Below are positions 1-11,128 of a DNA stretch of 64,000 nt, one piece after another; within the stretch, counting starts at the first letter, position 1, and each line of letters starts with the position of its first letter. The notes below the pieces were generated by a model. That model had not been told where the DNA came from. It saw nothing but the letters and a program-made list of their open reading frames with translations, and ran no database searches. The translations under genes were made by a program, and so were the position numbers. This stretch comes from Spisula solida (taxonomy: Eukaryota; Mollusca; Bivalvia; Venerida; Mactridae): assembly GCA_947247005.1 (NCBI GenBank), contig OX365960.1, forward strand, positions 19,282,533-19,346,532, read 5' to 3'.

Positions 1-430
1 AGATATTATGCCCATTAGCATTGTCTGCAAGTTTTAAGATGATCGGACGAAAGCTGTTAGCGTAAGAGTACAGACAAGGCCAATTTCATACTTATTTGGT
101 AATTAAAGGACCATAACCCAATAAGGCCTAAGCCGATTTGGCCTATATTCGAACTTGGCCTAGATATTATGCCCATAAGCATTGTCAGCAAGTTTGAAGA
201 CGATCGGATGAAAACTGTTTGCGCTAGAGTACAGACAAATTACTGGACGCCGCCGCCCGCCCGCCCGCCCACCCACACGCCCACCCGCACGCCCGCCAAG
301 GGTGTTCACATAATACGTCCTGTTTTCAACGGGCGTATAAAAACATACAATGCCCAACACACAACTAAACGAGAAAATGATCGGCACAAGTCCCAGCTGT
401 CAAAAAGCAGAATGAAACTAGACTAGTTTC
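1..430 (+). repeat. Dispersed repeat, two partial copies, with CCCGC-rich tract
   Basis: A segment starting AGATATTATGCCCAT at 1 recurs at 162 with scattered substitutions over about 77 bp, both copies carrying AGTTT..AAGA.GATCGGA.GAAA. The second copy runs into a CCCGC/CCCAC-rich tract (248-298) and then a short inverted repeat around CGTCCTGTTTTCAACGGGCG. This resembles a dispersed repeat that I associate with bivalve genomes (recalled, not searched). The small ORFs across it, on both strands, have no protein-like features and are treated as non-coding. Confidence 0.6.
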
Positions 431-1173
431 AGCAATCAAAAAACTAAATGCCCACGTTGAATGACCTATAAAAACATACAAGGCACAATGCCTTCGTTAA
501 CGTTGTTAACATTATTTAGGATGCGACTGAAGAACTGATGTCCCGTGTAACTTTTATTATACATTTACTTATAAACTACTTATTCAACCTCCAGCATTCA
601 ACTTGTTTTTTTTTGTTAATATCTAGCCTAGAGGGCTTTCTTCTTAATTTAGTTGTATAAAAGCTTTCGGAGTCATATTAGATTTCGTGAATTGCCTTAA
701 CACTCATTACATTATGTCGTACTATATACTACATACACATATGATGTGTCTCCCGTCGTTTTCAAATAATGATACGTAAATTGGTGATTATAATCAAACA
801 TCTTAAAGTGGTATACTTTCATTTAATGTCACCTTGTGCTAATTGCTGACAAATTATGCGTCACGGAACAATAAAAGTATGCTTACAGAGACAGAAAGTC
901 TACATTATATTGCAACATTTCTGGGCTGGTAACCACAAAGCATCAAGAACCTTAGTACGGGAAAAGTAAAATATTTTGGAAACTGTTTGAGTTATGGCAG
1001 GATCAAGATTTGGGCATATTTTAACTCTTTCTGTCGCCATAGCAACCACAATATTTGTCAAAATCAATATATTGTTAAACGTGCATTATCCCCTTATTGC
1101 CCCACATCCACATACCAAGTTTCATAAACCTAGCTTGGAAACTGTTTGAGTTATGTCAGGATCCAGAATTTTT

Positions 1174-1418
1174 GACGGACGGACGGACGGACGGACGGAC
1201 GGACGGACGGACGGACGGACGGACGGACGGACGGACGGACGGACGGACGGACGGACGGACGGACGGACGGACGGACGGACGGACGGACGGACGGACGGAC
1301 GGACGGACGGACGGACGGACGGACGGACGGACGGACGGACGGACTGACTGACTGACTGACTGACTGACTGACTGACTGACTGACTGACTGACTGACTGAC
1401 TGACTGACTGACTGACTG

Positions 1419-1450
<32 letters not shown>

Positions 1451-1555
1451 ACGGACGGACGGACGGACGGACGGACGGACGGACGGACGGACGGACGGAC
1501 GGACGGACGGAGGGCAAACCTAAAGTCCCCTCCGGTCAAAAACCGGTAGGGGACT
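1174..1555 (+). repeat. Tripartite tetranucleotide array (GGAC)n-(TGAC)n-(GGAC)n with terminal hairpin
   Basis: About 42 GGAC units (1177-1344) switch cleanly to 25 TGAC units (1345-1444) and back to about 16 GGAC units (1445-1511). An imperfect hairpin follows at 1524-1555 (arms AGTCCCCT and AGGGGACT around CCGGT/ACCGG). Upstream, GGAAACTGTTTGAGTTATG occurs near 980 and 1138. The whole looks like the tail of a dispersed mobile element. ORFs encoding TDGR or PSVR/SQSV repeats are by-products of the tetranucleotide. Confidence 0.85.
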
Positions 1556-1792
1556 AATAACGGTTTATGAACGGGCACTTAGCTGCATGTGAAGTAGGCT
1601 GTTCTCAATACTAATGGTCAAGTCGATGACCAGCGACTGGTAAAAGAAATCCGTCTATACGTATATCATTGATTCTTTTTTATGTATTGTTGTTGAGATA
1701 TAAACATGTGTCAGTATGCGATGGCAACTAAAGCAGTGAATACAAAAGAATTATACAATTTTCATATTAAATGTGCTTACAACGTTTACACA

Positions 1793-1860
1793 TGGCCGTG
1801 CTGCAGTGGTTGGTGCGCTGGATATAGAACCCGACAATCCTGTTCGATTCCCCGGGTCGC
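1793..1860 (+). repeat. tRNA-derived SINE head (degenerate)
   Basis: An A-box-like TGCTGCAGTGG near 1797 and a B-box-like TGTTCGATTCC near 1840 are spaced as in tRNA-derived SINEs. A tRNA cloverleaf cannot be closed, so this is a SINE relic rather than a tRNA gene. Confidence 0.5.
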
Positions 1861-2059
1861 AGCCTGTCGAACCCTTCCTTGAAAAGTGGACACCAATATC
1901 GATTCCCCCCACACATGTGAAGATGTTGCTATGGAATGGTAAACAAGAAATATCACTGAATGTGATGAATGCCCCCAGAAACTGCTTGACTCAGTCAGCT
2001 ATGTCAGACCGACCAACCAACAGACCAACCAACCTCGAACATGACTCCGAATAGCCCCC

Positions 2060-3914
2060 ATATACTTTGTATCTAGGGGAATGATTAGTACTGATCATGA
2101 TTCAGTCCAGGAAAACTAGTTAGGTGAATGTGCCGCGATGTACATATTATAACTGAATAAATGTTGAGCAACGGCTTTAATACCAAAGTAAACAAAAATA
2201 TCATTGCTTGTATCATAATATTGGTGACATGAATTTGTTTCAATAATATAAAGCTTTATTGAGACAGCAAAATCCCCCTAGCACAATGAGGGTTTGTAAT
2301 TGGTGAAAATGAACACTTCTAAAGACACCAGAAGCAATTATTGGCTCATTACGAATGACGCATTCAATATACAGTAATTAAATTTAACACCTCGTTGCGT
2401 ACAAATCTATGTTGAATGTCATAACTTAGTTATCACCAAATTGATCAGTATTTTCGATTCAAAACTTCATAGTCGTGCAATTTTACTTGATGGTTGAAAC
2501 ATTACATTTATGATCGAAAACTTTTAAGACATATGGGTACAGTGTGACGTCGATCATGTAAATACTGTAGCGCACAGACAATCCTAAGCCACACAGAAAC
2601 GACGACAGTGCCTAGCCATCCACGCAAGAGTCAGAAATAGAACGAACCATCCACATCCCAAAAATGGATATTTCAAGCAAGCCTATATACTTTCTCCGCA
2701 ATGAATGACACACTGTTTACTTCGAATTTTGAGCATAATTAACCATTTAGTTCGATCAGAGACTATAGGTATTATATTTACATGACTACAGTTTAAAAAA
2801 TAATATATTCTTACACACCTCCCAAAATGCATGTTCATTCTAAAATTACTAAGAACCTCAACAGTTTACTATACACAGTATCAATTATTTTATACAACTA
2901 CAAAATGTATTAACAAATCAGGTTACCTTTGCTGATATATTATTAATTAAATACTATAATACACGGACAACACAAAGCCTTACATACATAACCCCTATAA
3001 ACCCTAACATAACGATAACCCACAAGTTCACCAAATATATGTCACGTAATAATGCAACGTAGAGAGATATTCTCAATTGCAGCTTCACCAAAGTGGCTCT
3101 GATTACGGAAGTTTCAGCCAATGTGATAAAAAAGGCAGATTGATGTATACATACAACTATATCTCTGCTTAAAGGTTTGACCTATTTTTGATGAACAAAA
3201 TGTTCAGATGGGCTTAGTACATCTTTCAAATAACACCTGATATTCGGGTGTCGCATGGACATGAACTGACTGTAATGGTAAAACTACAAATTACTTCATC
3301 GCCGCAGGGCTTAGTTACTTGCGAATCATTGTACCATGCAAACTATCATTGGTACATTCTGTACTTTAAAATTAATTGAAGTTGGATATTATAAGTGCGT
3401 AATAAAATATGAACAACACGTTTAGTAATGAGTAATATATAAAAAAATCATTTTCCCAGGTTTACAAAGAGCCTTTCAATTATGGAGTACAAATGTTAAT
3501 GATAAATTTGGTTTTTCGATTCGTAGCCTTAGGATTTCCACATCTAGGTTTCTTAGGAAAGATAACAACAATAATTGGATAGGGAAGGGTGCTTTCAACA
3601 GAAACAGTCGAGCACGAATGGCACAAATAGGAACACAAACACAAAAATAAAAAAGCATAGACTATATAAGCGCACGCCACAATGCCTGATACAAAACTGA
3701 ACACGAACACTATAACTAAACAGCACTAAGTCCTAATTCCAGGTGTCAAAAAAGTTTTGCAAAAGAAATGAGCTAAAGAAATAGACGAGGACAGTAGACA
3801 TCTTGTACATAACCCATATGTAGAAATGTAAAAACAACTTAGATAGTTCCATTATGCGAAGTAAAGTAAATGTATTAGCCCGGGGCTGATTTCCAGAGTG
3901 TGTCACTTTTCTAA
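2060..3914. other. Intergenic region upstream of gene 1, no gene seen
   Basis: AT-rich DNA without a credible coding exon. The part at about 2378-2540 (CTCGTTGCGTACAAATCTA onwards) is related to 17235-17390 upstream of gene 2, including a shared CTTTTAAGACA. It therefore appears to be the flank of the duplication that produced the two secreted-peptide genes. The minus-strand ORFs near 3476-3710 have no recognisable features. Confidence 0.5.
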
Positions 3915-4195
3915 ACCCATCGCTGGGACTGGTTTTCCGCGTGTTTTCCTTTTTGAAAAATCCAATTGACTCTTTGCCTTATCTGGTCCTACAACAGTAT
4001 CATCGGAGCTGGTTTCCTGTGTGTTTACGTTCTTGAAATTAAATGTATTCTTTGCCTTATCTGGTCCTACAACAGTATCATCGGGGCTTGGTTCCCGCGT
4101 GTTTTCCTTTTTGAAAAATCCAATTGACTCTTTGCCTTATCTGGTCCTACAACAGTATCGTCGGAGCTGGTTTACCGCGTGTTTTCCTTTTTGTG
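3915..4195 (+). repeat. About 3.5 copies of a 78-80 bp tandem repeat just upstream of gene 1
   Basis: The landmark TCTTTGCCTTATCTGG recurs at 3971, 4049 and 4129, giving periods of 78 and 80 bp. A fourth partial copy is on each side. The array ends about 180 bp before the inferred transcription start of gene 1, so it lies in the promoter-proximal region. The overlapping ORF at 4021-4233 just translates the repeat. Confidence 0.8.
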
Positions 4196-4292
4196 CTTTC
4201 TCTATGTTTGTTCAGGTGAATGTAACTAAATAATTAATACATAATTATACGAAATTCTGCCTTATTCGCTAACCCGAAACATCAGAGATTAT

Positions 4293-4422
4293 TCGTGTGC
4301 AATGGAACGTCACACGATAGAAAAGAGTAAAGGTCGATCGTTTATATGAATAATATTCGATGTTACTTTAATAATCATTCTGCCGGTGATATCTGAAGTT
4401 AACACAACTAGAAGACATCACC
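4293..4422 (+). promoter_or_regulatory. Core promoter and 5'UTR of gene 1
   Basis: A TATA-like TTATATG lies at 4342. About 34 bp downstream is TCATTCTGCCGG (4375 onwards), matching the start of the block shared with gene 2. From there to the ATG the two genes are nearly alignable, ending in ACTAGAAGACATCACC directly before both start codons. Upstream is an inverted pair, TCGTGTG (4293-4299) and CACACGA (4311-4317), 11 bp apart. The transcription start is inferred from spacing and conservation only. Confidence 0.5.
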
Positions 4423-7400
4423 ATGTTGAAGTGGCTAATTTTCGGACTTGTTGTGGCGCTTGTGTCGCATTGGTCTTCGAAAGAAGGTAAGTGCAAGTAT
4501 CCTTAATGTTTATTTGTTTGTTTGCAATCAAAATAAACTTTTCATTGCATTTTGTGAACGAATGAGATGTTATACATTGTTGTACAAACTATAGAAAATA
4601 TCTGTTTCTAACAAAGTATGTTATGTTGATCTCCGTTTGTGTAATTGGTAATTTTTTTGTTATATGTTAGACGGGATTTGCGTTTTGTTTTTGATTCAAT
4701 TATTGAATTATACATTTATTAACCCAACACAGCATCATCAGGTGGGGGCATTGGCGGTTTATTTATTTATTATTATTTATTTTTTATTTTGCTTTTATTT
4801 ATCCTCGCCACCGGATAATCCATATGGGCGAGGCCCCCAGAAGAGGCTAGTCACTTTAGTGTTTGGGGGATAGTGCGTGATACAGAAGATGCTCCAGTTC
4901 TAGAAGCATCCCTGGTTCTTTTACGTTCTTTTACGTGCCGATGTAAAGCGTCATACACGGGACCTCGCTTTACGTTTCGTCCGAAAGTCTGTTAGTAAGT
5001 TTAGTTATGTTAGGTGGGGAACACTGAAAAGCATTGGCGGTTCATGACCATTGATAGCTCAGAATAATATGAAAATTCTGATGTAAATACTATCACACTA
5101 CTGTTCAGTTAGGATAATATGAGAGTAATGTTGTATTTTATGTGTACGCAAACGATAAGAACCACTGTATGAACAGGTAAAGAATAGTAGTTCAGCATTG
5201 AAAATATAAATAGGTGTCAAGATAAGCCTTTATAATTGAATGTACAGCGTAATAGTAGAACCGACCACTGCGTCACACTCTTTTCATCGTAACTGGACAG
5301 TGTAACTCTCTTAGGTAAAAACTATCGAACTATAAATGAGTGACCATGTAATATTACACATTGTAGTACAAGCAGACACCCCACTGTCTGAGGATGAACA
5401 AAGTCTACTGAGACAACTGAGAACCGAACTGGGCAGGACTTCCGATGTTCGTATGACAATTATATCATTTTTTTGTGTTACATACGCTTCCGTACATTTG
5501 AATCTCTATAAGTAAGTTAAAGATATACGATAGATTTAGATAGATAGATTTATTTCTACATACAATGTATAATTTACATGACAGATTTGATCAAAACATA
5601 CATTCAAACAATAAACAAGCATACATGCAATACTAATGTCATAGCAATCAACATTACACGTAAAGGATAACACAAAGAAGAACTACAACTTATTGAAATT
5701 GTGTCAGGTACTGTGATATTGAGAGATATTTTCATCTGTAATTTTATCACAATAGTTCTAATTACAGATGTTTTATATACAATGCGATCACAAAAAGTTT
5801 TTTTATAAAAATGTTGTAACTTGTTCAGATCTAGGCAAAAGTAGTTTCCTGATAAAATTTGCCTTAATGCCCCAAACAATTCACTTCCGTTCGCACTGTA
5901 TTGCTCTTTTGTAAACCTTTAGCTTGGACAACTCTAATACATTGTGCTGTCGAATAAACAAAAGGTTATTTAAACACCATCCTATGACATTTTATGACTA
6001 AACAAGATAAACCATATTTGCATAGATTTGTACACATTCTACGATGAAATCAGAATTTTACCGTAGGTTGCCGGACATGTATGAGCGTTACGATAATTAC
6101 CGAATATAAACCGTTCTTTGTCGATCTCTTATATTATCGGTGGGATTTATTAGAGTTGTTCTGCTTGAACATCTATTAGAAGTATGTACGCAATGGTCCC
6201 TATAAGGTCTTTATACTACATTATCCAATATATATTGCTACAGCAGCATATAGGTTTGCATGAAATGTCTTTTTGGGAGGATAAGATGATGGTTAGTTAC
6301 GTGTCGGGCATGTGTCTGGCATTGGTAGGCTAGGCACTGTCGCGGCTTCTGTATTGTGCCTTACAGTATTTGGTTATATTCAATTCAATAATTCAACTAA
6401 AAGTTGGCATGATATTCGTTTATTAGTAACCGCAGTAACTTAATACCAATATCTCAATAACACATTACAAGATAAGTTGATGTGTCATTGTTTTCAGTAT
6501 CCAGTGTGGACATACCACGTGTCATGTGACGTAATTTGTTGCTAACACGGCTTATTAAGGCAGAGACGGTTTCGAGTGTGACCTTTTGCACAAAACCCGG
6601 CTAAGGCGTCAAGGATGTCTCCAATCGGAACGGTCCGTACGGCATTTTTACGGGATAAAATACCTCGGATGTATCAAGCATATGAATCCAGCAGCTTTCT
6701 TTCTTAAATCCTACGCAGAAGAAAATGGGCCGAAGAAAATAGACCGTAACTTATCAGCAGCGGAACTATTAAAAGATGTTTTATTGATTAAACAATACAA
6801 TTTCGCTACACTCCTTGAGCATAACAAGCAGCTACGCAGCGCTTGCTTGATGGACGTGTATTCCATTGAAGCACTGTTTAAATCTGTCATGATGACGTCA
6901 TGGCGAAAGACGTTGAAAAATGGCGACGAGAGATGATTCGTAGAGATTGTCCGAGGTGTCCCGATTGGGATGTCTCGTTTAAATCGGTCAAAGAATAAAA
7001 TACGGTTATTTCTGCTAGCTGTGTTAGCCAAACATTACGTCACATACCACGTGGTATGTCAACATTATTATCTATCTTAGGTTGAAACCCGAGATTCCCA
7101 AATAGACTTTTGTATAGCGCAATGTGACGATACTGAAGACGACGACTGTTTGGATGATTGTTTGGCTGATGTAAGACAACATTCATGTTATTGTTCTGAT
7201 CCTCACACAAACTGTATCAAACGCCCATGTCTATTTCAACGATGCATGACGTTCTAGTCTATTTCGGCAACTTTTTTCTACGATGTCAATCGGCCACAAC
7301 TTAAAGGTCATGTCTATCCGATACTGAAGGCAACATTCTATGACTCACGATCCCTGGCACCATCGTTTGCTAGTATTTCAAATTATATACGTGTAGAACT

Positions 7401-8906
7401 CATTTTTGAAAATATATTACGAACAAATATGTGAAAATTTTGCCGATAGACGTAAAATCGGGTTCAAGTTGGCAGTGTCTTTTGTTGCTACAGTAACTGC
7501 TAAATGTTCGTTCTTGAAATGGGTTGACTGATTTATATTATTAAACAGTATTGCCACGTGAAGTTAATTAGCGTTGATATAGTTTCATTTATTAGATGCA
7601 GGAGAAAAGAGAGTGGGATGGTTCATCGTGTGAAGAAGATTGCCAATATGCGGACGACCCTGATGATTGTGAAACGGAATGTGAGAATGTAAGCACTTAA
7701 ACATATTAAATATATGCATTTATTGTTCTTTCAGCTTTTTGACAGCTGGAACTTGGGCAATTGATTTTCTCGTTCAGTTATGTGTTGGGCATTGTGCCGT
7801 GTATTTGTGGTATGTGATGTTTTTATGTTTTCTGTGTTTGACTGGTAAAGTTGAATTCTGCCTTTCTTGTCCGATTTTCTATTATCTTTTTTGGCTGGTC
7901 AAAAAGTGTTTTGCACCAATGAAGCAACGGTTGCGCTAATTCAAATCACAACTAGCAAAGAATCATCTCTAAACACAGTTATTTGATATTATATCGTCCT
8001 ACACGTGTATGTTTCAGACCAAGAGGATGCTTCAAGAAGTCAGAATGAAGGAGGAAATCAAGAGGTAAAAATAAATACAAAATGTAATATGACAGAATTT
8101 TGCCCGATACGTTAGAGATAGAATCTGACATCGGAGTGGTAACCTTTGGTTAGCCACTATATAAAGTATAAAGCTGAAAGTTCAGTGAAGGCTCAATACT
8201 TGTTTTTGATCTATTATGAGCTCCGTTCGTTAATAAAGTTTTTTTAATTAAATTAAACAATCAAATGCGTAATAACAACAGATGATGATAACCAACGAAG
8301 TCCTTGCCGAACTTTATTCAGACTCGGGTTAATTCTGTACATTGGTAAAAGGTTTTAAAAAAAATTGTAGCTGTACGGTCAAATAGTTTAGTTTCTAGAC
8401 GGTTTTCATTTGGTGTTTTATAAGTGTAGATTTAAGTTCGTTCCTGGAGCCTGCCAATTGTGAAACATCTGGTATTCATGTCTTCTCCGGTATATACACT
8501 AGTGATGCATTGAGGCCGAGGTGGTCCGACTGGATATTCTCCACGGTATACTCATTCATGCCTAAAAGCATAATTATTCACTAAATATTTCAGTTGATGT
8601 TAAAAATAAAGGTTTCCACATTCCAATTTTAACCAATTTTACATGACTGTATACTAGTAAATAAACATTAATAAAAATGCAAAAAAAAAAATGATGTTCA
8701 CCCACGAAGATGAATTCCAGTGTAGATTTAGTGCAGTTTGTGTCCTCTATTTCAGGGGGAAGTTTGGCAGCGATAGCAACGTATCGAAGAAAGCGTGGGG
8801 CCGGCGACGGGGCACCCGACGCGGTGCTGTCCGCAACTGGTGGCGCCGCATCGACTGGGAAAAATGGCACGATATTGCAGGCATCTTGATCAGGAGAAAG
8901 AGATAA
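4423..8906 (+). CDS. Gene 1: secreted precursor with acidic Cys-hairpin region and cationic Arg/Trp-rich C-terminus (candidate antimicrobial peptide)
   Basis: Six exons: 4423-4486, 5367-5446, 7081-7170, 7596-7688, 8018-8064 and 8756-8906. Phases agree throughout and give 174 residues. Residues 1-24 are a signal peptide (Lys-Trp then a hydrophobic core), probably cut after Val-Gln-Ala. Residues 25-48 are an acidic propiece. Residues 49-78 and 79-109, one exon each, are very acidic and carry C-x3-C-x7-C-x3-C (59/63/71/75) and C-x3-C-x8-C-x3-C (90/94/103/107), a spacing seen in helical-hairpin peptides. Dibasic KR sites lie at 82-83 and 124-125. The last exon has a Ser-Lys-Lys, then about 37 residues with RRR, RR, WWRR and a basic RRKR end, net charge about +10. 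The acidic part could mask the cationic part until processing. The donor after exon 2 is GTTCGT. Poly(A) may use AATAAA at 9899, rather far away. No family is recognised; antimicrobial function is inferred from composition. A venom-like or peptide-hormone role is possible but less supported. Confidence 0.8.
6506..7063. mobile_element. MITE with 43-bp terminal inverted repeats in intron 2 of gene 1
   Basis: The arms 6506-6548 and 7021-7063 are complementary over 43 bp with a few mismatches and contain the palindromic core CATACCACGTGGTATG. The internal ORF (6586-6936, 116 residues) has no transposase motif that I recognise. I found no clear target-site duplication, so no superfamily is assigned. 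Its right end is 17 bp before the first base of exon 3 at 7081. Confidence 0.8.
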
Positions 8907-10203
8907 GATAGAAAGAGATGTGAAATACGAAGATTACGAGAGTCGTCAAAATAAGTGAGAGTAGCTAAATAATGCTTTTCGTATATATTTTAGACATAAT
9001 CGTGAAACAGGGTGTCTCACTGATGTTCTGGCGAATACCAATCGTGGTTATGACATTTTGATTCTTCTTGCTAGGCAACCAAAGAAGACCATCAAAGGGC
9101 ATACGTTCGCGCAGTTAGTAGAACAAAAGTTTGCGTTGCTATGGAAACATAAAGTTATAACTGACATTTGCGAATCAATATAGACAATATACTTGACGAA
9201 AATATAAACCTAAACTACTTTTTATTTTAAATGCTAAGAAAATATAAAATTTATTACTCCAGTACTTTCAAGAGAAGCTTTTACATGGTATAACAAAGGA
9301 TGAAACACACGCTCACTACCAGTAACCAATAATGAAGCAGAAATATCATATATGTGCTACCAAAAATTCTAAGAAACCCGTTATTGTAAAAAACTCGCAG
9401 CCAGTGATGAAAACGATACATTTGATTTTCTTCACCCACAAAGGTCGTGAAATTCAATAACCAGAACCATTGGGTAAATACGATGGCCCATGAAGGTTCT
9501 ATAAATACTTTGTGCTGAAAAACTTAAGAACTAAATTTTGCAAACCTTCGAAATGTTAATGGAATATACCATATGTATCATTCTCATGAAAATATCCCTT
9601 CGCACAGGGCTTATACTGTAACGTAGTTGTTGAACGACAGCCCACGAGACTGCTTTATTACCAAGTCTATTCTGTAGACCTAGTTTTAAGTTCCTAGAAT
9701 TAAATCACATTGAGTAGACAATAGGTACTTTCCATGAAACTTATGTAGTGAGCTATATTACAGTGAATGAGTGTAGTGCTTATCGTAGACGACAAAACAT
9801 ATCTTTAGTCTTGAATTTAAAAGTTTAAATAGTGTGCAATGTGGAAAGGAGAACCCAGTCAAGGTTTTCTTTGAGTTTCATTGTAAATGATTTTGTCAAT
9901 AAAAAGATATATAGTAAGCTGTATTTCGTTCGAACACACCTCGTACAACGATTCCTTAATTTTTTTTCTTTTCAAACAGTTACTCCATAAGACATAATAT
10001 TATTCATAATCGTATTGAAAAGAAATGGTGAAATCAATGGTAAATTTTAGAACGGCATGGCAACGAAAAGAACACATATCGAGAAAATTAATAAAATTGG
10101 GGTAAAATTATTTCTAGGCAACAAAATAACACAGCATTAGTGACCACTCGACCACCACCATATTCGAGATATGCTTTCTACAAAATGTAAGTTGTAATAA
10201 ATC
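8907..10203. other. 3' flank of gene 1, no further exon seen
   Basis: AT-rich DNA following the stop codon. AATAAA at 9899-9904 is the first clear poly(A) signal I found, about 1 kb after the stop; a closer non-canonical signal may be used. The region contains no coding exon with conserved features. Confidence 0.4.
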
Positions 10204-10624
10204 CAGGGTAGCAATACCACCTGGCTTTCGACTACAGTTACAAGTAGAAATTTGTAAACATTGGAACACAAATATAGCCATAAGTATTCTATTTCTTCAT
10301 CGATTTCTATAAAATAAACGCCACGCTAAGGAGAAAGGTATTTGCTTTCCGAGAAATATAATATCTTTTTCAGCAGTTTTACCAATTTGTCCATTACCCT
10401 GTGAAACCTACACGATTCATGGATTCACAAGGTAATGGACAAAATGGCACAGCCGCTGAAAAAGATTTTATATTTGATGGAAAGCAAATAATTGTCCCCT
10501 TAGCGTGGCGTATATTTCATAGAAATCGATGAAGAAATAAAATACTTATGGCTATTTTATTTTCCAATGTTTACAAATTTCTTCTTGTAACTGTAGTCAA
10601 AAGTCACGTGGTATTGCTACACTG
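10204..10624. mobile_element. Long foldback element, about 420 bp
   Basis: Two arms of about 190 bp are imperfect reverse complements and meet near 10405-10425, so most of the element folds on itself. The ends read CAGGGTAGCAATACC on the left and GGTATTGCTACACTG on the right, implying termini CAGTGTAGCAATACCACGTG. AAATC occurs immediately outside both ends, a possible 5-bp target duplication. A second, more diverged copy is at 25493-25941. There are no coding features. Confidence 0.75.
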
Positions 10625-11128
10625 AAATCACGCTATATAAGGTTGAATTATACCGTTGAATTGACAACAGATTCAATCACCCTGCCGCTTGCACAAACGC
10701 ATACCCCTTAGTGATGTTCTTTGGTTGCTTGTCAACTTTATTTATCAAAATATATTCGATGATGGAATTCCTTAAAATATCCGCAAGGGATTATATCTGA
10801 CGACGATCAATAGAAAGTTCAACCGCAAAATGCATTTGAAGGCTTAAATCAACAACTCTGTTATTTTTGACTGACCCCTGAAATTATATGAAACACGCAG
10901 AATATTCGTATATGAAGAAATATTGGACAGCTAGATGACATAAATATTGCTACCTATACAGCTACTTGTATATTTTTAAATATTTGCTCTAGAATTTTAA
11001 CCTTGCATGATCTAAATTAGTTACACTATAAAAAATGAATAAGTCTGATACTCTGTAATAAAATTAATCTTAAACATTGTGTTGTTTTAAATTGATACTT
11101 TACTACTGGTAAATCATTTGTAACTCAT

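Noticed and set aside
1097..1578. Six ORFs of 64-140 codons encoding TDGR or PSVR/SQSV repeats
   Set aside because: They are translations of a GGAC/TGAC tetranucleotide array, open in several frames at once.
6586..6936. 116-codon ORF inside the gene 1 intron
   Set aside because: It lies within the MITE, overlaps an equally long minus-strand ORF and has no transposase motif.
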